Assembly (NCBI GenBank): GCA_038237805.1
Contig: JBBRYI010000004.1
Location: 186,001 to 250,000, forward strand
DNA length: 64,000 nt
Direction of reading: 5' to 3'
Origin: JBBQFI01 sp038237805
GTDB taxonomy: Bacteria > Verrucomicrobiota > Verrucomicrobiia > Chthoniobacterales > UBA10450
The position numbers were made by a program, and so were the translations under genes. Below are positions 1 through 7,971 of the stretch, in pieces. The notes below the pieces were generated by a model that was not told the DNA's origin, ran no database searches, and saw only the letters and a list, made by a program, of their open reading frames with translations. Each line of letters starts with the position of its first letter. The first letter of the stretch is position 1.

Positions 1-1
1 G

Positions 2-1126
2 ACGGATGTTTACGGTTCGAACGAAGCGCCTATCGCGGGAGTGAGCGGAAAGACCATTGCGGATGAGATTATCGCGCAAGGCCACCGCGGTGTGACGTAT
101 CAGCCGCGTTTGGAACTTGTCCACAGCGATGTCGGCAACATGCTCGATCCTGGCGATCTCGTTGTCAGCCTTGGGGCGGGAAATATTCACGAACAGCTTT
201 CGCTTCTCGCGGCGGATCTTGTCATTGCGGAAAACTTCAAAACGATTGTGGGCGAGGAAGGCGATGTGCGTCTTTACGAGCCGCTCGCGAAACACACGAC
301 CTTGCGTGTCGGCGGACCGGCGCAATTCTGGGTCGAGCCGCGAAATGAAGCAGCGTTCGGCAAGTTGATTCGCTTTTGCCGGAGGGAAAATCTTCCGCTC
401 TTCGTCATCGGCCGCGGTTCGAATCTGCTCGTGCGCGACGGCGGAATTCGCGGCGCGGTCATTCATCCCAGCGGCGGCGACTTCGATAAAATCGGGATCG
501 ACGGAAACGAAATTATTGCGGGAGTTGGCGCGAAATTAAAAGAAGTCGCCTACGCGGCGAAAGCGGCCGGCCTCGGCGGACTCGAGTGGATGGAGGGAAT
601 TCCGGGGGAAGTCGGTGGCGGTTTGCGCATGAACGCTGGCGCAATGGGTTCGGAAACTTTCGAGCACGTGCTGCGCGTTCGCTTTCTCGACTGGGAAGGT
701 ATGCCGCATGAGAAAACTGCGGGCGAACTCGACGTGCATTACCGACATGTTCCATCACTCGAGAAAAATTATGCGGTCTCGGCGGTGTTTCGGGGTGAGC
801 CTGCGTCTGCCGATGAAATTACCCGGCGTTTGGATGAGTCGCAGAAGAAACGTCGCACTACTCAGCCAGCCGCCAAAAGTGCGGGCTGCATTTTCAAAAA
901 TCCGGACAGTTGTCCGGCGGGAAAATTGGTGGATGAGCTGGGCTTGAAAAATTGCAGTGTTGGAAAAGCGCGCGTTTCCGAAGTGCACGGCAACTTTATC
1001 GTTAACGATGGCGGTGCGACTGCCGCCGAAGTGTTGCAGTTGATCGAGAAGATTCAGCACACCGCGCGCGCGCAGCGCGGCATCGACCTGCAAACCGAAG
1101 TGCAAATTGTGGGGGAGGCGAGATGA
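2..1126 (+). CDS. murB: MurC-MurB fusion, 3' part: UDP-N-acetylmuramate-alanine ligase tail joined to UDP-N-acetylenolpyruvoylglucosamine reductase
   Basis: The frame is open from the window edge, so the gene starts upstream. The first ~70 codons read like the end of MurC (TDVYGSNEAPI, PGDLVVSLGAGNIHEQ). They run without a stop into a full MurB reductase, which makes UDP-MurNAc with FAD and NADPH in the cytoplasm. MurB signs are LRVGGPAQFWVEP, the FAD-binding GRGSNLLVRDGG (nt 410-445), GCIFKNP near nt 886 where many MurBs have Ser instead of Cys, and a C-terminal TEVQIVG carrying the expected catalytic Glu. MurB proteins normally begin near the 'LAKHTTLRVGG' segment, so the preceding sequence is best explained as a fusion. 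It is the first gene of a dcw cluster (ddl, ftsQ, ftsA, ftsZ follow). MurB function is certain; the fusion is very likely, but only the MurC tail is visible. Confidence 0.9.
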   Translation, partial: TDVYGSNEAPIAGVSGKTIADEIIAQGHRGVTYQPRLELVHSDVGNMLDPGDLVVSLGAGNIHEQLSLLAADLVIAENFKTIVGEEGDVRLYEPLAKHTTLRVGGPAQFWVEPRNEAAFGKLIRFCRRENLPLFVIGRGSNLLVRDGGIRGAVIHPSGGDFDKIGIDGNEIIAGVGAKLKEVAYAAKAAGLGGLEWMEGIPGEVGGGLRMNAGAMGSETFEHVLRVRFLDWEGMPHEKTAGELDVHYRHVPSLEKNYAVSAVFRGEPASADEITRRLDESQKKRRTTQPAAKSAGCIFKNPDSCPAGKLVDELGLKNCSVGKARVSEVHGNFIVNDGGATAAEVLQLIEKIQHTARAQRGIDLQTEVQIVGEAR

Positions 1127-1149
1127 GAAAATCCAATCCCGTATTTGAT

Positions 1150-1270
1150 TGGGGAGCGCACGCGCCTCGCGTGCCGGTTGCGGCGCCTCGCCGCAACGAA
1201 CTTTTTCCGAACATGAAGTTCGCGATCGCGGGGGCGCGATTGCCAGCACGCGAGGCGCGTGCGCTCCCCA
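1150..1270. repeat. 121-bp palindromic element with three internal stems
   Basis: A perfect 24-bp inverted repeat (1150-1173 and 1247-1270, beginning TGGGGAGCGCACGCGCC) closes the element. Inside lie three further stems: TTGCGGCG/CGCCGCAA (1178-1196), CGAACTT/AAGTTCG (about 1198-1222) and ATCGCG/CGCGAT (about 1225-1240). The whole could fold like a multi-branched cloverleaf. It fills the gap between murB and ddl and contains no gene. The form fits a REP/MITE-like non-coding element, which is an inference; no second copy is seen in the window. Confidence 0.85.
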
Positions 1271-1277
1271 GCAAGAC

Positions 1278-2204
1278 ATGAATTCGCTCGCTGTAAAAAA
1301 AATCGCCGTGCTCATGGGCGGGCCAGGCTCGGAGCGCGACGTGTCGCTAGCCACCGGGCGCGGCGTGGCCAAAGCGCTCCGCTCGTTAGGCGCAGACGTC
1401 ACAGAAGTCGACGTGCGCGACGCTGAATTCAAATTGCCTAACGACACCGAGCTCGCTTTCATTTCACTTCACGGAACTTTTGGCGAGGACGGGCAGATCC
1501 AACAAATTCTTGAGGATCGCGGCGTTGCCTACACCGGCGAAGGAATCGAAGGAAGCCGGCTGGCCTTCGACAAAATTCGTTCGAAGGAAAAGTTTCGCGA
1601 GCACGGCGTGACGACACCGAACTGGCAGGTGATCAAGGCCGGGCAAAATCCGACAATCCCGATTCCGATCGTAATCAAGGTGCCGCGACAGGGATCGACG
1701 GTCGGTGTCTACATCGTAAAAATGGAACGCGAGATCGCGTCGTCGCTGCAGGATGGCGCGAAATATGACTCGGAATTTCTGGTCGAGAAATTTATTCCCG
1801 GTCGCGAACTAACGATCGGTGTTCTCGGCGATCAGGCCCTGCCCGTTCTCGAAATCATTGCCAAGGGCGGCGTTTACGATTTCACGAACAAATATCCATT
1901 TCTGAATCCAAGCGCCGGCGGCGGCGCGCAGCACGTTTGTCCGGCGCAAATTTCGGAAGAGCACACGCGTGCCATTCAGGATCTCGCGCTACGGGCGCAT
2001 CGCTCGTTAGGCCTGAAAGTTTATTCGCGTGTCGATATTATTCTTCCCGAAGACAACGAACCGAGCGTGCTCGAGGTCAATACCATTCCGGGAATGACCG
2101 AAGCCAGTTTGCTCCCGGAAGGAGCGGCAGCAGCGGGAATTGGTTATGCCGATTTGTGCGCCCGCATTATCGAACTTTCGCGCGAGGCGAGGCCAACCAA
2201 ATGA
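1278..2204 (+). CDS. ddl: D-alanine-D-alanine ligase
   Basis: This ATP-grasp enzyme joins two D-alanines for the peptidoglycan stem peptide. It has 308 residues, normal for Ddl. Visible motifs are the N-terminal VLMGGPGSERDVSLATG, LHGTFGEDGQIQQILE, the GSTVGVYIVK loop region, the metal-site SRVDIILPED and the C-terminal EVNTIPGMTEASLLPE. The ATG at 1278 lies just after the palindromic element; the frame is open further upstream, but only through that element, so this start is preferred. It overlaps ftsQ by ATGA. Two copies of the over-represented CCTAACGA word fall inside its first 170 bases. The alr gene elsewhere in the window would supply D-alanine. Confidence 0.97.
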   Translation: MNSLAVKKIAVLMGGPGSERDVSLATGRGVAKALRSLGADVTEVDVRDAEFKLPNDTELAFISLHGTFGEDGQIQQILEDRGVAYTGEGIEGSRLAFDKIRSKEKFREHGVTTPNWQVIKAGQNPTIPIPIVIKVPRQGSTVGVYIVKMEREIASSLQDGAKYDSEFLVEKFIPGRELTIGVLGDQALPVLEIIAKGGVYDFTNKYPFLNPSAGGGAQHVCPAQISEEHTRAIQDLALRAHRSLGLKVYSRVDIILPEDNEPSVLEVNTIPGMTEASLLPEGAAAAGIGYADLCARIIELSREARPTK

Positions 2205-3274
2205 GAACGCGCAGCAAACGAACAGCCGTGCGTAATCAGCGCGTTTCCAATCCGCGACAGCGCAAGCAACAACATCTCCTCGATGTCAAAGTCCGGTCGC
2301 GCAAGGCCACGCAATATCGGAACCGTCGCATTCTGATTTTCTTTTCCAAGATCGTGCTCGTGCTTGTGCTCATCGCTGGTGGATACCTCGGCTTACAACT
2401 CGGCGCGAAGCGGCTATTTTTCGAAAATCCCGATTATCAATTGCGTCAGATCGAAGTGCAAACCGACGGGACGTTACAACGCGAACAGATTCTCAAGGTC
2501 GCTAATCTGCACGAAGGCGAGAACATTTTTCACGTCAATCTCCAGAAAGTGCATGACGCGTTGCAGGAGCTTCCGCAGGTCGATGAAGTGCAGGTGACGC
2601 GGCAAATGCCGGCCGAGATCGACATTCACATCGTCGAGCGCAGACCGATCGCCTGGATCACGAGCGAGAAGGAAATTTCCGATCCATTCGCGTCTGAAGT
2701 CGCCTTTCTCGTGGACGCGCGTGGCGTTTTGATGAGGGAGAAAAAATTGCTACCGGAGTATTTGGGTCTGCCCCTGATCACCGGATGCATGGGCGAATCA
2801 CTCGAAGCGGGCGGAACCGTGCAATCGTTCGAGGCGAAGGCTGCGCTCGATCTTTTGCGTTTAAACATGGGCAGCTACATGCAAACGCGGTTTCAGATCC
2901 GCGAGATCGATCTCTCGAAAGGTTACTGCCTCGTCGTGACGGATAAGAATCGTATGCAGATCACGTTTGGCTTCGAGCATCTGGCCGCGCAGCTCCACCG
3001 GCTCGAACAATTCCTTGTCTATTCGGACGATTCGAAACGCGAACTGCAAACGGTCAACCTGCTGGTGCAGCGCAACATTCCCGTCACCTTTACGCAACCC
3101 GCCGCGGAAGTGATCAATGAGACGATCGATCCAGTCGGCGAGGAGCCGAAAATTTTACGAGCGACTCCGGTCCATCCTTTACCGAAACCGACAGCCACCC
3201 CGACGCCGACGAAAAAGGCGAAAGCGGTGCCGGTAAAAAAGGCAATTCCAGTTCATCGTGGCAGAAAGGATTAA
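2201..3274 (+). CDS. ftsQ: Cell division protein FtsQ
   Basis: Bitopic inner-membrane divisome protein of 357 residues. A very basic cytoplasmic N-terminus (residues 1-43) is followed by a membrane helix at about 44-66. A periplasmic POTRA domain follows (about 80-150, with YQLRQIEVQTDG and ELPQVDEVQVTRQMP), then the FtsQ beta domain. The C-terminal ~50 residues are Pro/Lys/Thr-rich and probably disordered, longer than usual. The ATG at 2201 overlaps the ddl stop (ATGA), which suggests translational coupling. Its position between ddl and ftsA is the classical dcw order and strongly supports the call despite weak sequence conservation in this family. Confidence 0.93.
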   Translation: MRTRSKRTAVRNQRVSNPRQRKQQHLLDVKVRSRKATQYRNRRILIFFSKIVLVLVLIAGGYLGLQLGAKRLFFENPDYQLRQIEVQTDGTLQREQILKVANLHEGENIFHVNLQKVHDALQELPQVDEVQVTRQMPAEIDIHIVERRPIAWITSEKEISDPFASEVAFLVDARGVLMREKKLLPEYLGLPLITGCMGESLEAGGTVQSFEAKAALDLLRLNMGSYMQTRFQIREIDLSKGYCLVVTDKNRMQITFGFEHLAAQLHRLEQFLVYSDDSKRELQTVNLLVQRNIPVTFTQPAAEVINETIDPVGEEPKILRATPVHPLPKPTATPTPTKKAKAVPVKKAIPVHRGRKD

Positions 3275-3279
3275 GTGTA

Positions 3280-4494
3280 ATGGCGAGCAGTGATTTGTTG
3301 GTCGGTCTTGAGATTGGGACTTCGAAGATTTGCGTAGTGGTAGGGGAAAGCCGGCCCGACGGAACGGTCAAGATTCTCGGCGTCGGCCAAGCGCCCTCAC
3401 GCGGCGTGCGCAAAGGCGAGATCGTCGATTTCGAGACCGCGATGAAGTGCGTGCACGAAGCTGTCGTCGACGCGGAGCAGAAAAGCGACGTCATGATCCG
3501 GAGCGTTTACGTCGGCGTTTCCGGTTCGCACATTCAAAGCTTCAACAATCGCGGCAGCGTCTCGCTCGCGGAAGATCGCGACGAGATCGATGAGCAGGAC
3601 ATCGAGGATGTGAAAGTGAGCGCGCGCGAAGTCAGCATCCCCGCGCAAAACGCCTTCCTGCATTCGATCATTCAGCATTATCACGTCGACGGACAGGACG
3701 GCGTGCTCAATCCCGTCGGAATGCTCGGGCAGAGATTGGAAGCGGATTTCCACATTGTGCATGGTGTCCGCACCCGGATTCAAAACACGATCCGTTGCGT
3801 GAAAGAGTTACCGCTGGAAGTGGAAGACGTCGTCTTCAACGCGCTGGCCTCCGCGCAGGTAGTGCTCACGCAACATCAGAAAAATCTTGGTGCGCTCGTC
3901 ATCGATATCGGTGGCGGAACAACCGATTACATTTTGTATGTCGATGGCGCGGTCCGGCAAAGCGGCTGTCTCGCCGTCGGCGGCGATCACATCACGAACG
4001 ACATTTCCATGGGACTGCGCATTCCGATGGCGCGCGCGGAACGGCTAAAGATCGAGGAGGGCAGCGTCACTCTCGGAAATTGTTTGCCGGGCGAAACGGT
4101 GCTCCTGAAAGATGATTCCGGTTTTGCGGGCAAGGAAATTGAGCGCGAAACGCTCAACACCATCATTCATTTGCGCTTGCGCGAAACATTGGAACTCCTC
4201 AAGCGCCAGGTCGAAGAGGAATCCTTCATCAATTACATTGGCGAAGGAATATTCATTACCGGCGGATGTAGTCATTTGCGCGGGATCGATCATCTGGCCG
4301 GCGACATTTTCGAGTTGCCCGCGCGGGTTTCGCACGCGCAAACGATGTCTGGCCTAACGAGTGCGTTCGAGAATCCGCAGTTCTCCGCTGCAATTGGATT
4401 GATCAAGTACGCGCAGGCCGTGCAGGCCGATCGCGGCCGGCCGCGGCGCGGGTTGGGCCGGATCTTCGGAAGAATTTTTAATGGAATGCGATGA
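3280..4494 (+). CDS. ftsA: Cell division protein FtsA
   Basis: Actin-fold ATPase that tethers FtsZ to the membrane; 404 residues, a normal length. It shows the phosphate-1 loop GLEIGTSKICVVVGE at the N-terminus, the phosphate-2 loop VIDIGGGTTDYILY near residue 210 and the adenosine-loop region ITGGCSHLRGID near 327. The last residues (GRIFGRIFNGMR) form the basic amphipathic helix that binds the membrane. It follows ftsQ by 5 nt and precedes ftsZ by 50 nt, as in most dcw clusters. Confidence 0.98.
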   Translation: MASSDLLVGLEIGTSKICVVVGESRPDGTVKILGVGQAPSRGVRKGEIVDFETAMKCVHEAVVDAEQKSDVMIRSVYVGVSGSHIQSFNNRGSVSLAEDRDEIDEQDIEDVKVSAREVSIPAQNAFLHSIIQHYHVDGQDGVLNPVGMLGQRLEADFHIVHGVRTRIQNTIRCVKELPLEVEDVVFNALASAQVVLTQHQKNLGALVIDIGGGTTDYILYVDGAVRQSGCLAVGGDHITNDISMGLRIPMARAERLKIEEGSVTLGNCLPGETVLLKDDSGFAGKEIERETLNTIIHLRLRETLELLKRQVEEESFINYIGEGIFITGGCSHLRGIDHLAGDIFELPARVSHAQTMSGLTSAFENPQFSAAIGLIKYAQAVQADRGRPRRGLGRIFGRIFNGMR

Positions 4495-4544
4495 ACACAA
4501 AGACGGCGTGGCATTAAAAAATTTGTAAAACAGAAAGCCAAATA

Positions 4545-5963
4545 ATGATCCAGCTCAGTAAAAATTACAGTCTTCCCGAACGCGAAGAGGAAATCATTCC
4601 GATCAAGGTTGTCGGCGTCGGCGGCGCGGGATCGAATGCGCTCGATCGCATCGTGCTCGATGGATTGGAGAAGGCCGATCACATTGCGATCAACACCGAT
4701 GTGCAATCGCTCGCCAGTTCTGTTGCCGCGAGCAAAGTGCAACTCGGGCGCACCATCACGCGCGGTCTCGGTGCGGGCGGCGATCCGGAACTCGGTTACA
4801 ATGCCGCGGCGGAATCCGCCGATGAAGTTCGGCAGGTTCTTGCGGGTGCGCGCATGGTCTTTATTTGCACCGGCCTTGGCGGAGGGACCGGTTCCGGTGC
4901 CGCGCCGCTCATTGCCCAAATTGCGCGCGAAGCAGGTTCACTCGTCGCCGGTTTCGCCACACTTCCGTTTTCATTTGAAGGGCGGCGTCGCACAATTCAG
5001 GCGCAGGAAGCGCTCGAGCGATTTAATCAAAACGCAGACGCAGTTATTTGTTTCGAGAATGATCGTATGGGCGACATGGTTGCGCCGAAGGCGGGAATTC
5101 ATCAGGCTTTCGCCGTTGCTGACAACACAATCAGTCAAAGCGTTCGCTCAATCGTGCATTTGATTCAGCGCCCGGGTCTGATTCGCATCGGCTTTGATGA
5201 TTTGCTCGCCGCGTTGCGCACGCGAAACGGCCGTTGCTTGTTCGGCTTCGGTGAATCGGAATCCGACAACCGCGCTCATGACGCTCTCACGTTGGCCCTG
5301 AAAAATCCGCTCATGGATCGGGGCCGCATGCTGGCGGATGCCGATCACGTTCTCGTGCAAATCGCAGGCGGGCCCGCGATGACGTTGTCCGAAGTCGAAA
5401 TCCTCATGAAGGAACTCGGTCGCCATATCAGCGATCACACGCAGATATTCTTTGGCACCGCGGTCGACAGTCGAATGGGAAATCGTCTAAGCGTCACGTT
5501 GATCAGCTCGCTGTCGCCGAATAGAATCGCGACGGAACCGGTCAAGAAATCCGTTGTGGCTCAGCCCGTGGAGCCGCCACCGCCGCCAGCACCCGCACCA
5601 ATTTGGGAACAGCGCGAGGAACCGGCGCCGATGGCAGAAATGCCTAACGAGTCGAGTGAGACACCGCCCCTCGTCACCGAGTTTGCGGAATTCGTACAGC
5701 TAAATCCCGAGCCGGGGAGCGAAGTCGAAGAAGAAGTGCCGGTGGAAGAAGTGGCGCTTCCGCCCGTTCCGGTCGCCCCGAAGAAAAAACTTATTTTGCC
5801 GAAGGAACCCAAGCCACCGGTGGAGAAGAAGCACGCCAAGCAGGAGGTTTTGCAATTCGAACCCGTAACGCGCGGGCGTTTTGAGAAAAGCGAGCCCACG
5901 ATCGTGGAAGGTCAGGACCTCGATGTTCCGACCTTTCTGCGCAAGAACGTGCGGGTAAAATAG
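4545..5963 (+). CDS. ftsZ: Cell division protein FtsZ
   Basis: Tubulin-like GTPase that forms the Z ring; 472 residues. Motifs include GVGGAGSNALDRI (GTP binding), the tubulin signature GLGGGTGSGAAP near residue 108, and the T7-loop region with NRLSVTLISS around 310. An acidic, proline-rich linker (about 330-455) ends in the conserved tail DVPTFLRKN, which binds FtsA. The linker is longer than in many bacteria. It also contains one CCTAACGAG copy encoding Pro-Asn-Glu. Confidence 0.98.
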   Translation: MIQLSKNYSLPEREEEIIPIKVVGVGGAGSNALDRIVLDGLEKADHIAINTDVQSLASSVAASKVQLGRTITRGLGAGGDPELGYNAAAESADEVRQVLAGARMVFICTGLGGGTGSGAAPLIAQIAREAGSLVAGFATLPFSFEGRRRTIQAQEALERFNQNADAVICFENDRMGDMVAPKAGIHQAFAVADNTISQSVRSIVHLIQRPGLIRIGFDDLLAALRTRNGRCLFGFGESESDNRAHDALTLALKNPLMDRGRMLADADHVLVQIAGGPAMTLSEVEILMKELGRHISDHTQIFFGTAVDSRMGNRLSVTLISSLSPNRIATEPVKKSVVAQPVEPPPPPAPAPIWEQREEPAPMAEMPNESSETPPLVTEFAEFVQLNPEPGSEVEEEVPVEEVALPPVPVAPKKKLILPKEPKPPVEKKHAKQEVLQFEPVTRGRFEKSEPTIVEGQDLDVPTFLRKNVRVK

Positions 5964-6039
5964 CGGGCGCGTCCGAGCCGGTTGAGCATCGCGGCCACAG
6001 CGGATCTGGCACGTTTTGTGATCCTTAGGTGCCGAATTT

Positions 6040-6494
6040 ATGCGCATAAATTCGGCGTTCACGCTCGTTGAGATTATGATTGTCGTTGGGATCATCGCCA
6101 TCCTCGCGCTCCTGGCCTGCCTTCGTTCTTGCGCGCACGACAACAGTCGCAAAACGCGAAGTTTGTTAACGCGCTACGCCTCGCGACAGACGCATTTGAG
6201 CTCTACGCCATAGAAAACAAGACCTATCCGGCCGACGCCTTTCGCGCCGTCGTTCCGTCCGGAATGGATAACTACTTCGGGCCGACGTTCGATTGGACGG
6301 CGACCACACCAATCGGCGGAAATTGGGATTGGGACTTTAATCAATTTGGTTTTACTTCCGGCATTTCCGTGGTCGGCCCGAGGGCGTCTACTGCGCAGAT
6401 GCTCGACATAGATATCAGGATCGACGACGGCAATCTCAGTAGCGGACACTTTCAGGATAAAGGTGGCAGCCGTTACACCAGCATTTTGCAGTGA
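6040..6494 (+). pseudogene. Type IV pilin-like/pseudopilin gene with a single-base frameshift
   Basis: The ATG at 6040 starts a typical prepilin N-terminus (MRINSAFTLVEIMIVVGIIA), which then runs into an early stop near 6210. Another frame picks up with GLPSFLRARQQSQNAKFVNA and continues to 6494, where normal pilins continue after the hydrophobic helix. Restoring one C in the run at about 6114-6120 (GCCTGCC to GCCCTGCC) would give an uninterrupted ...ALLALPSFLRARQQ... protein of about 150 residues. The C-terminal part has the YPAD segment and aromatic core seen in small pseudopilins. It may be a true broken gene or an assembly error. It lies alone after ftsZ, away from the pilus assembly set at 48-53 kb. 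Confidence 0.8.
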
Positions 6495-6510
6495 CCGAGC
6501 GGTGTCTGCG

Positions 6511-7848
6511 CTATTTCTTCATCACTTCGAGTACCGCGGCTGTCATCGCGATCACGCCCGTTTTGAGCGTTGGCTCGGGAACAGGTGCGAATTTGCTCGA
6601 ATGCAAACTTGGCAGCGACGTTCCGTTCTTTCGGCTATCCGCAACTTTGTCAGGCGCCACAGCGCCGAGGCCGAACTGTAACGCGGGTATCGAATGATCC
6701 GGCAGGCTGAATTCGGAAAAATCCTCGCCACCCATTGTCGGGTCGCGTGTCTCGACATTGTCTGCGCCGAATGTTTTTTGGAACACCGCAGCGATCCGCT
6801 TCGTTAACTCCGGATTATTGTACATCGCGGGTGTGAACTGATCCTTTTGCACTTCCACGATTGGTTCGCGGTCTTTCGGAATTCCCGCGGCCGCTGCGGT
6901 TCCCTTCGCGATGCGATCGATCGCCGCGAGCACGCGATCGCGCACTTCTTTTTTGTAAGTGCGCACAGTCAATTGCATTTTCACGTCGTCGGGAATGATG
7001 TTGCGCTTTGTGCCGCCTTGAATGTAGCCGACCGTCACCACCATTGGATCGACCGGGTTGTTTTCCCGGCTGGCGATCGTCTGCCAAGCGTTGATGATTT
7101 CAGCGGCGAGCACCACGGGATCTTTCGTCTTGTGCGGATACGCGCCGTGTCCGCCAACTCCGCGCACGGTGACATTAACGGAGTCGACATTCGCGCACGC
7201 GTAACCTTCCGTCATCGCCAATTTGCCCGCTGCGACCTCCGCATTGTCATGCAACCCCAGAGCGAAATCTGGTTTCGGGAACTTTGTGTAAAGGCCATCC
7301 GCGAGCATCGCGCGCGCGCCGCCGACCGTTTCCTCTGCGGGTTGGCCCACGAACATGATCGTGCCGTGCCATTGATCTTTCAATTTCGCCAGTGATCGCG
7401 CTGCGCCGAGGAATACCGACATGTGAACGTCGTGACCACAGGCATGCATGACGTGGACGTCTTTGCCTCCATCATCCTTAGTCACGATTTTGCTCGCGTA
7501 AGGTAAACCCGTTTGTTCTTCCACGGGCAGCGCATCCAGATCCGTGCGGACGAGCACTGTCGGGCCACTGCCGTTTTTCATCAGTCCGACGACGCCGTAA
7601 CATTTCACATTAGGGTCGTCGTATTTGCCGAAATTTTCAGTTACCTCACAGCCGGCAGCCTTTAATTCCTTGGCGACAATTGCAGCCGTCCGCTGTTCTC
7701 GCGTCGATAATTCCGGATTGGTATGAAGGTCTTTGTAAATCGCGAGCAAAGACGGCAGCTCGTTTTCGGCCAATGATTGCGGTGTTTGCTGAGCGAGGAG
7801 TGGGGTGGCAAGAATTGCAGCGGACAAAATCAGAGAAAGAATCTTCAT
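6511..7848 (-). CDS. Secreted M20-family amidohydrolase (hippurate/N-acyl-amino-acid hydrolase type)
   Basis: Zinc-dependent amidase or carboxypeptidase of 445 residues. An N-terminal signal peptide (MKILSLILSAAILATPLLAQ) predicts export to the periplasm. Metal-ligand motifs of the HipO/AbgB-like group are present: HACGHDVHMSVFLGAARSL and GQPAEETVGGARAML. The dimerisation-domain motif GHGAYPHKTKDPV and a C-terminal PTMGGEDFSEF are also seen. The start at 7848 was chosen for the signal peptide; the open frame runs further upstream only into a palindromic repeat. The substrate cannot be told: N-acylated amino acids are the family norm. Confidence 0.93.
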   Translation of the reverse strand: MKILSLILSAAILATPLLAQQTPQSLAENELPSLLAIYKDLHTNPELSTREQRTAAIVAKELKAAGCEVTENFGKYDDPNVKCYGVVGLMKNGSGPTVLVRTDLDALPVEEQTGLPYASKIVTKDDGGKDVHVMHACGHDVHMSVFLGAARSLAKLKDQWHGTIMFVGQPAEETVGGARAMLADGLYTKFPKPDFALGLHDNAEVAAGKLAMTEGYACANVDSVNVTVRGVGGHGAYPHKTKDPVVLAAEIINAWQTIASRENNPVDPMVVTVGYIQGGTKRNIIPDDVKMQLTVRTYKKEVRDRVLAAIDRIAKGTAAAAGIPKDREPIVEVQKDQFTPAMYNNPELTKRIAAVFQKTFGADNVETRDPTMGGEDFSEFSLPDHSIPALQFGLGAVAPDKVADSRKNGTSLPSLHSSKFAPVPEPTLKTGVIAMTAAVLEVMKK

Positions 7849-7850
7849 GC

Positions 7851-7956
7851 TGTCATGCTGAGCGAAGTCGAAGCATCTCTCAAATATTAATTCCAACGAG
7901 CTTGCATTAAGAGATTCCTCGGTCCGAGCCGGACTGGCATATCGCTCGGAATGACA
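7851..7956. repeat. 106-bp imperfect palindrome, TGTCATNCTGAGCGA family
   Basis: The ends TGTCATGCTGAGCGA and TCGCTCGGAATGACA pair at 13 of 15 positions, and internal GAAGCATCTCT pairs with AGAGATTCCTC. It fills the space between the divergent amidohydrolase and DNA polymerase genes. A second copy of the family lies at 42218-42299. Its right end contains an in-frame ATG for the polymerase. Confidence 0.85.
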
Positions 7957-7971
7957 GAAGATTTGGAGGAG

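Noticed and set aside
411..425. GGTTCGAAT resembling a tRNA T-loop
   Set aside because: It lies in the FAD-binding motif of murB and no cloverleaf can be formed around it.
755..1462. Long minus-strand open frame across murB/ddl
   Set aside because: It is antisense to two conserved genes and crosses the palindromic element, with no recognisable domain.
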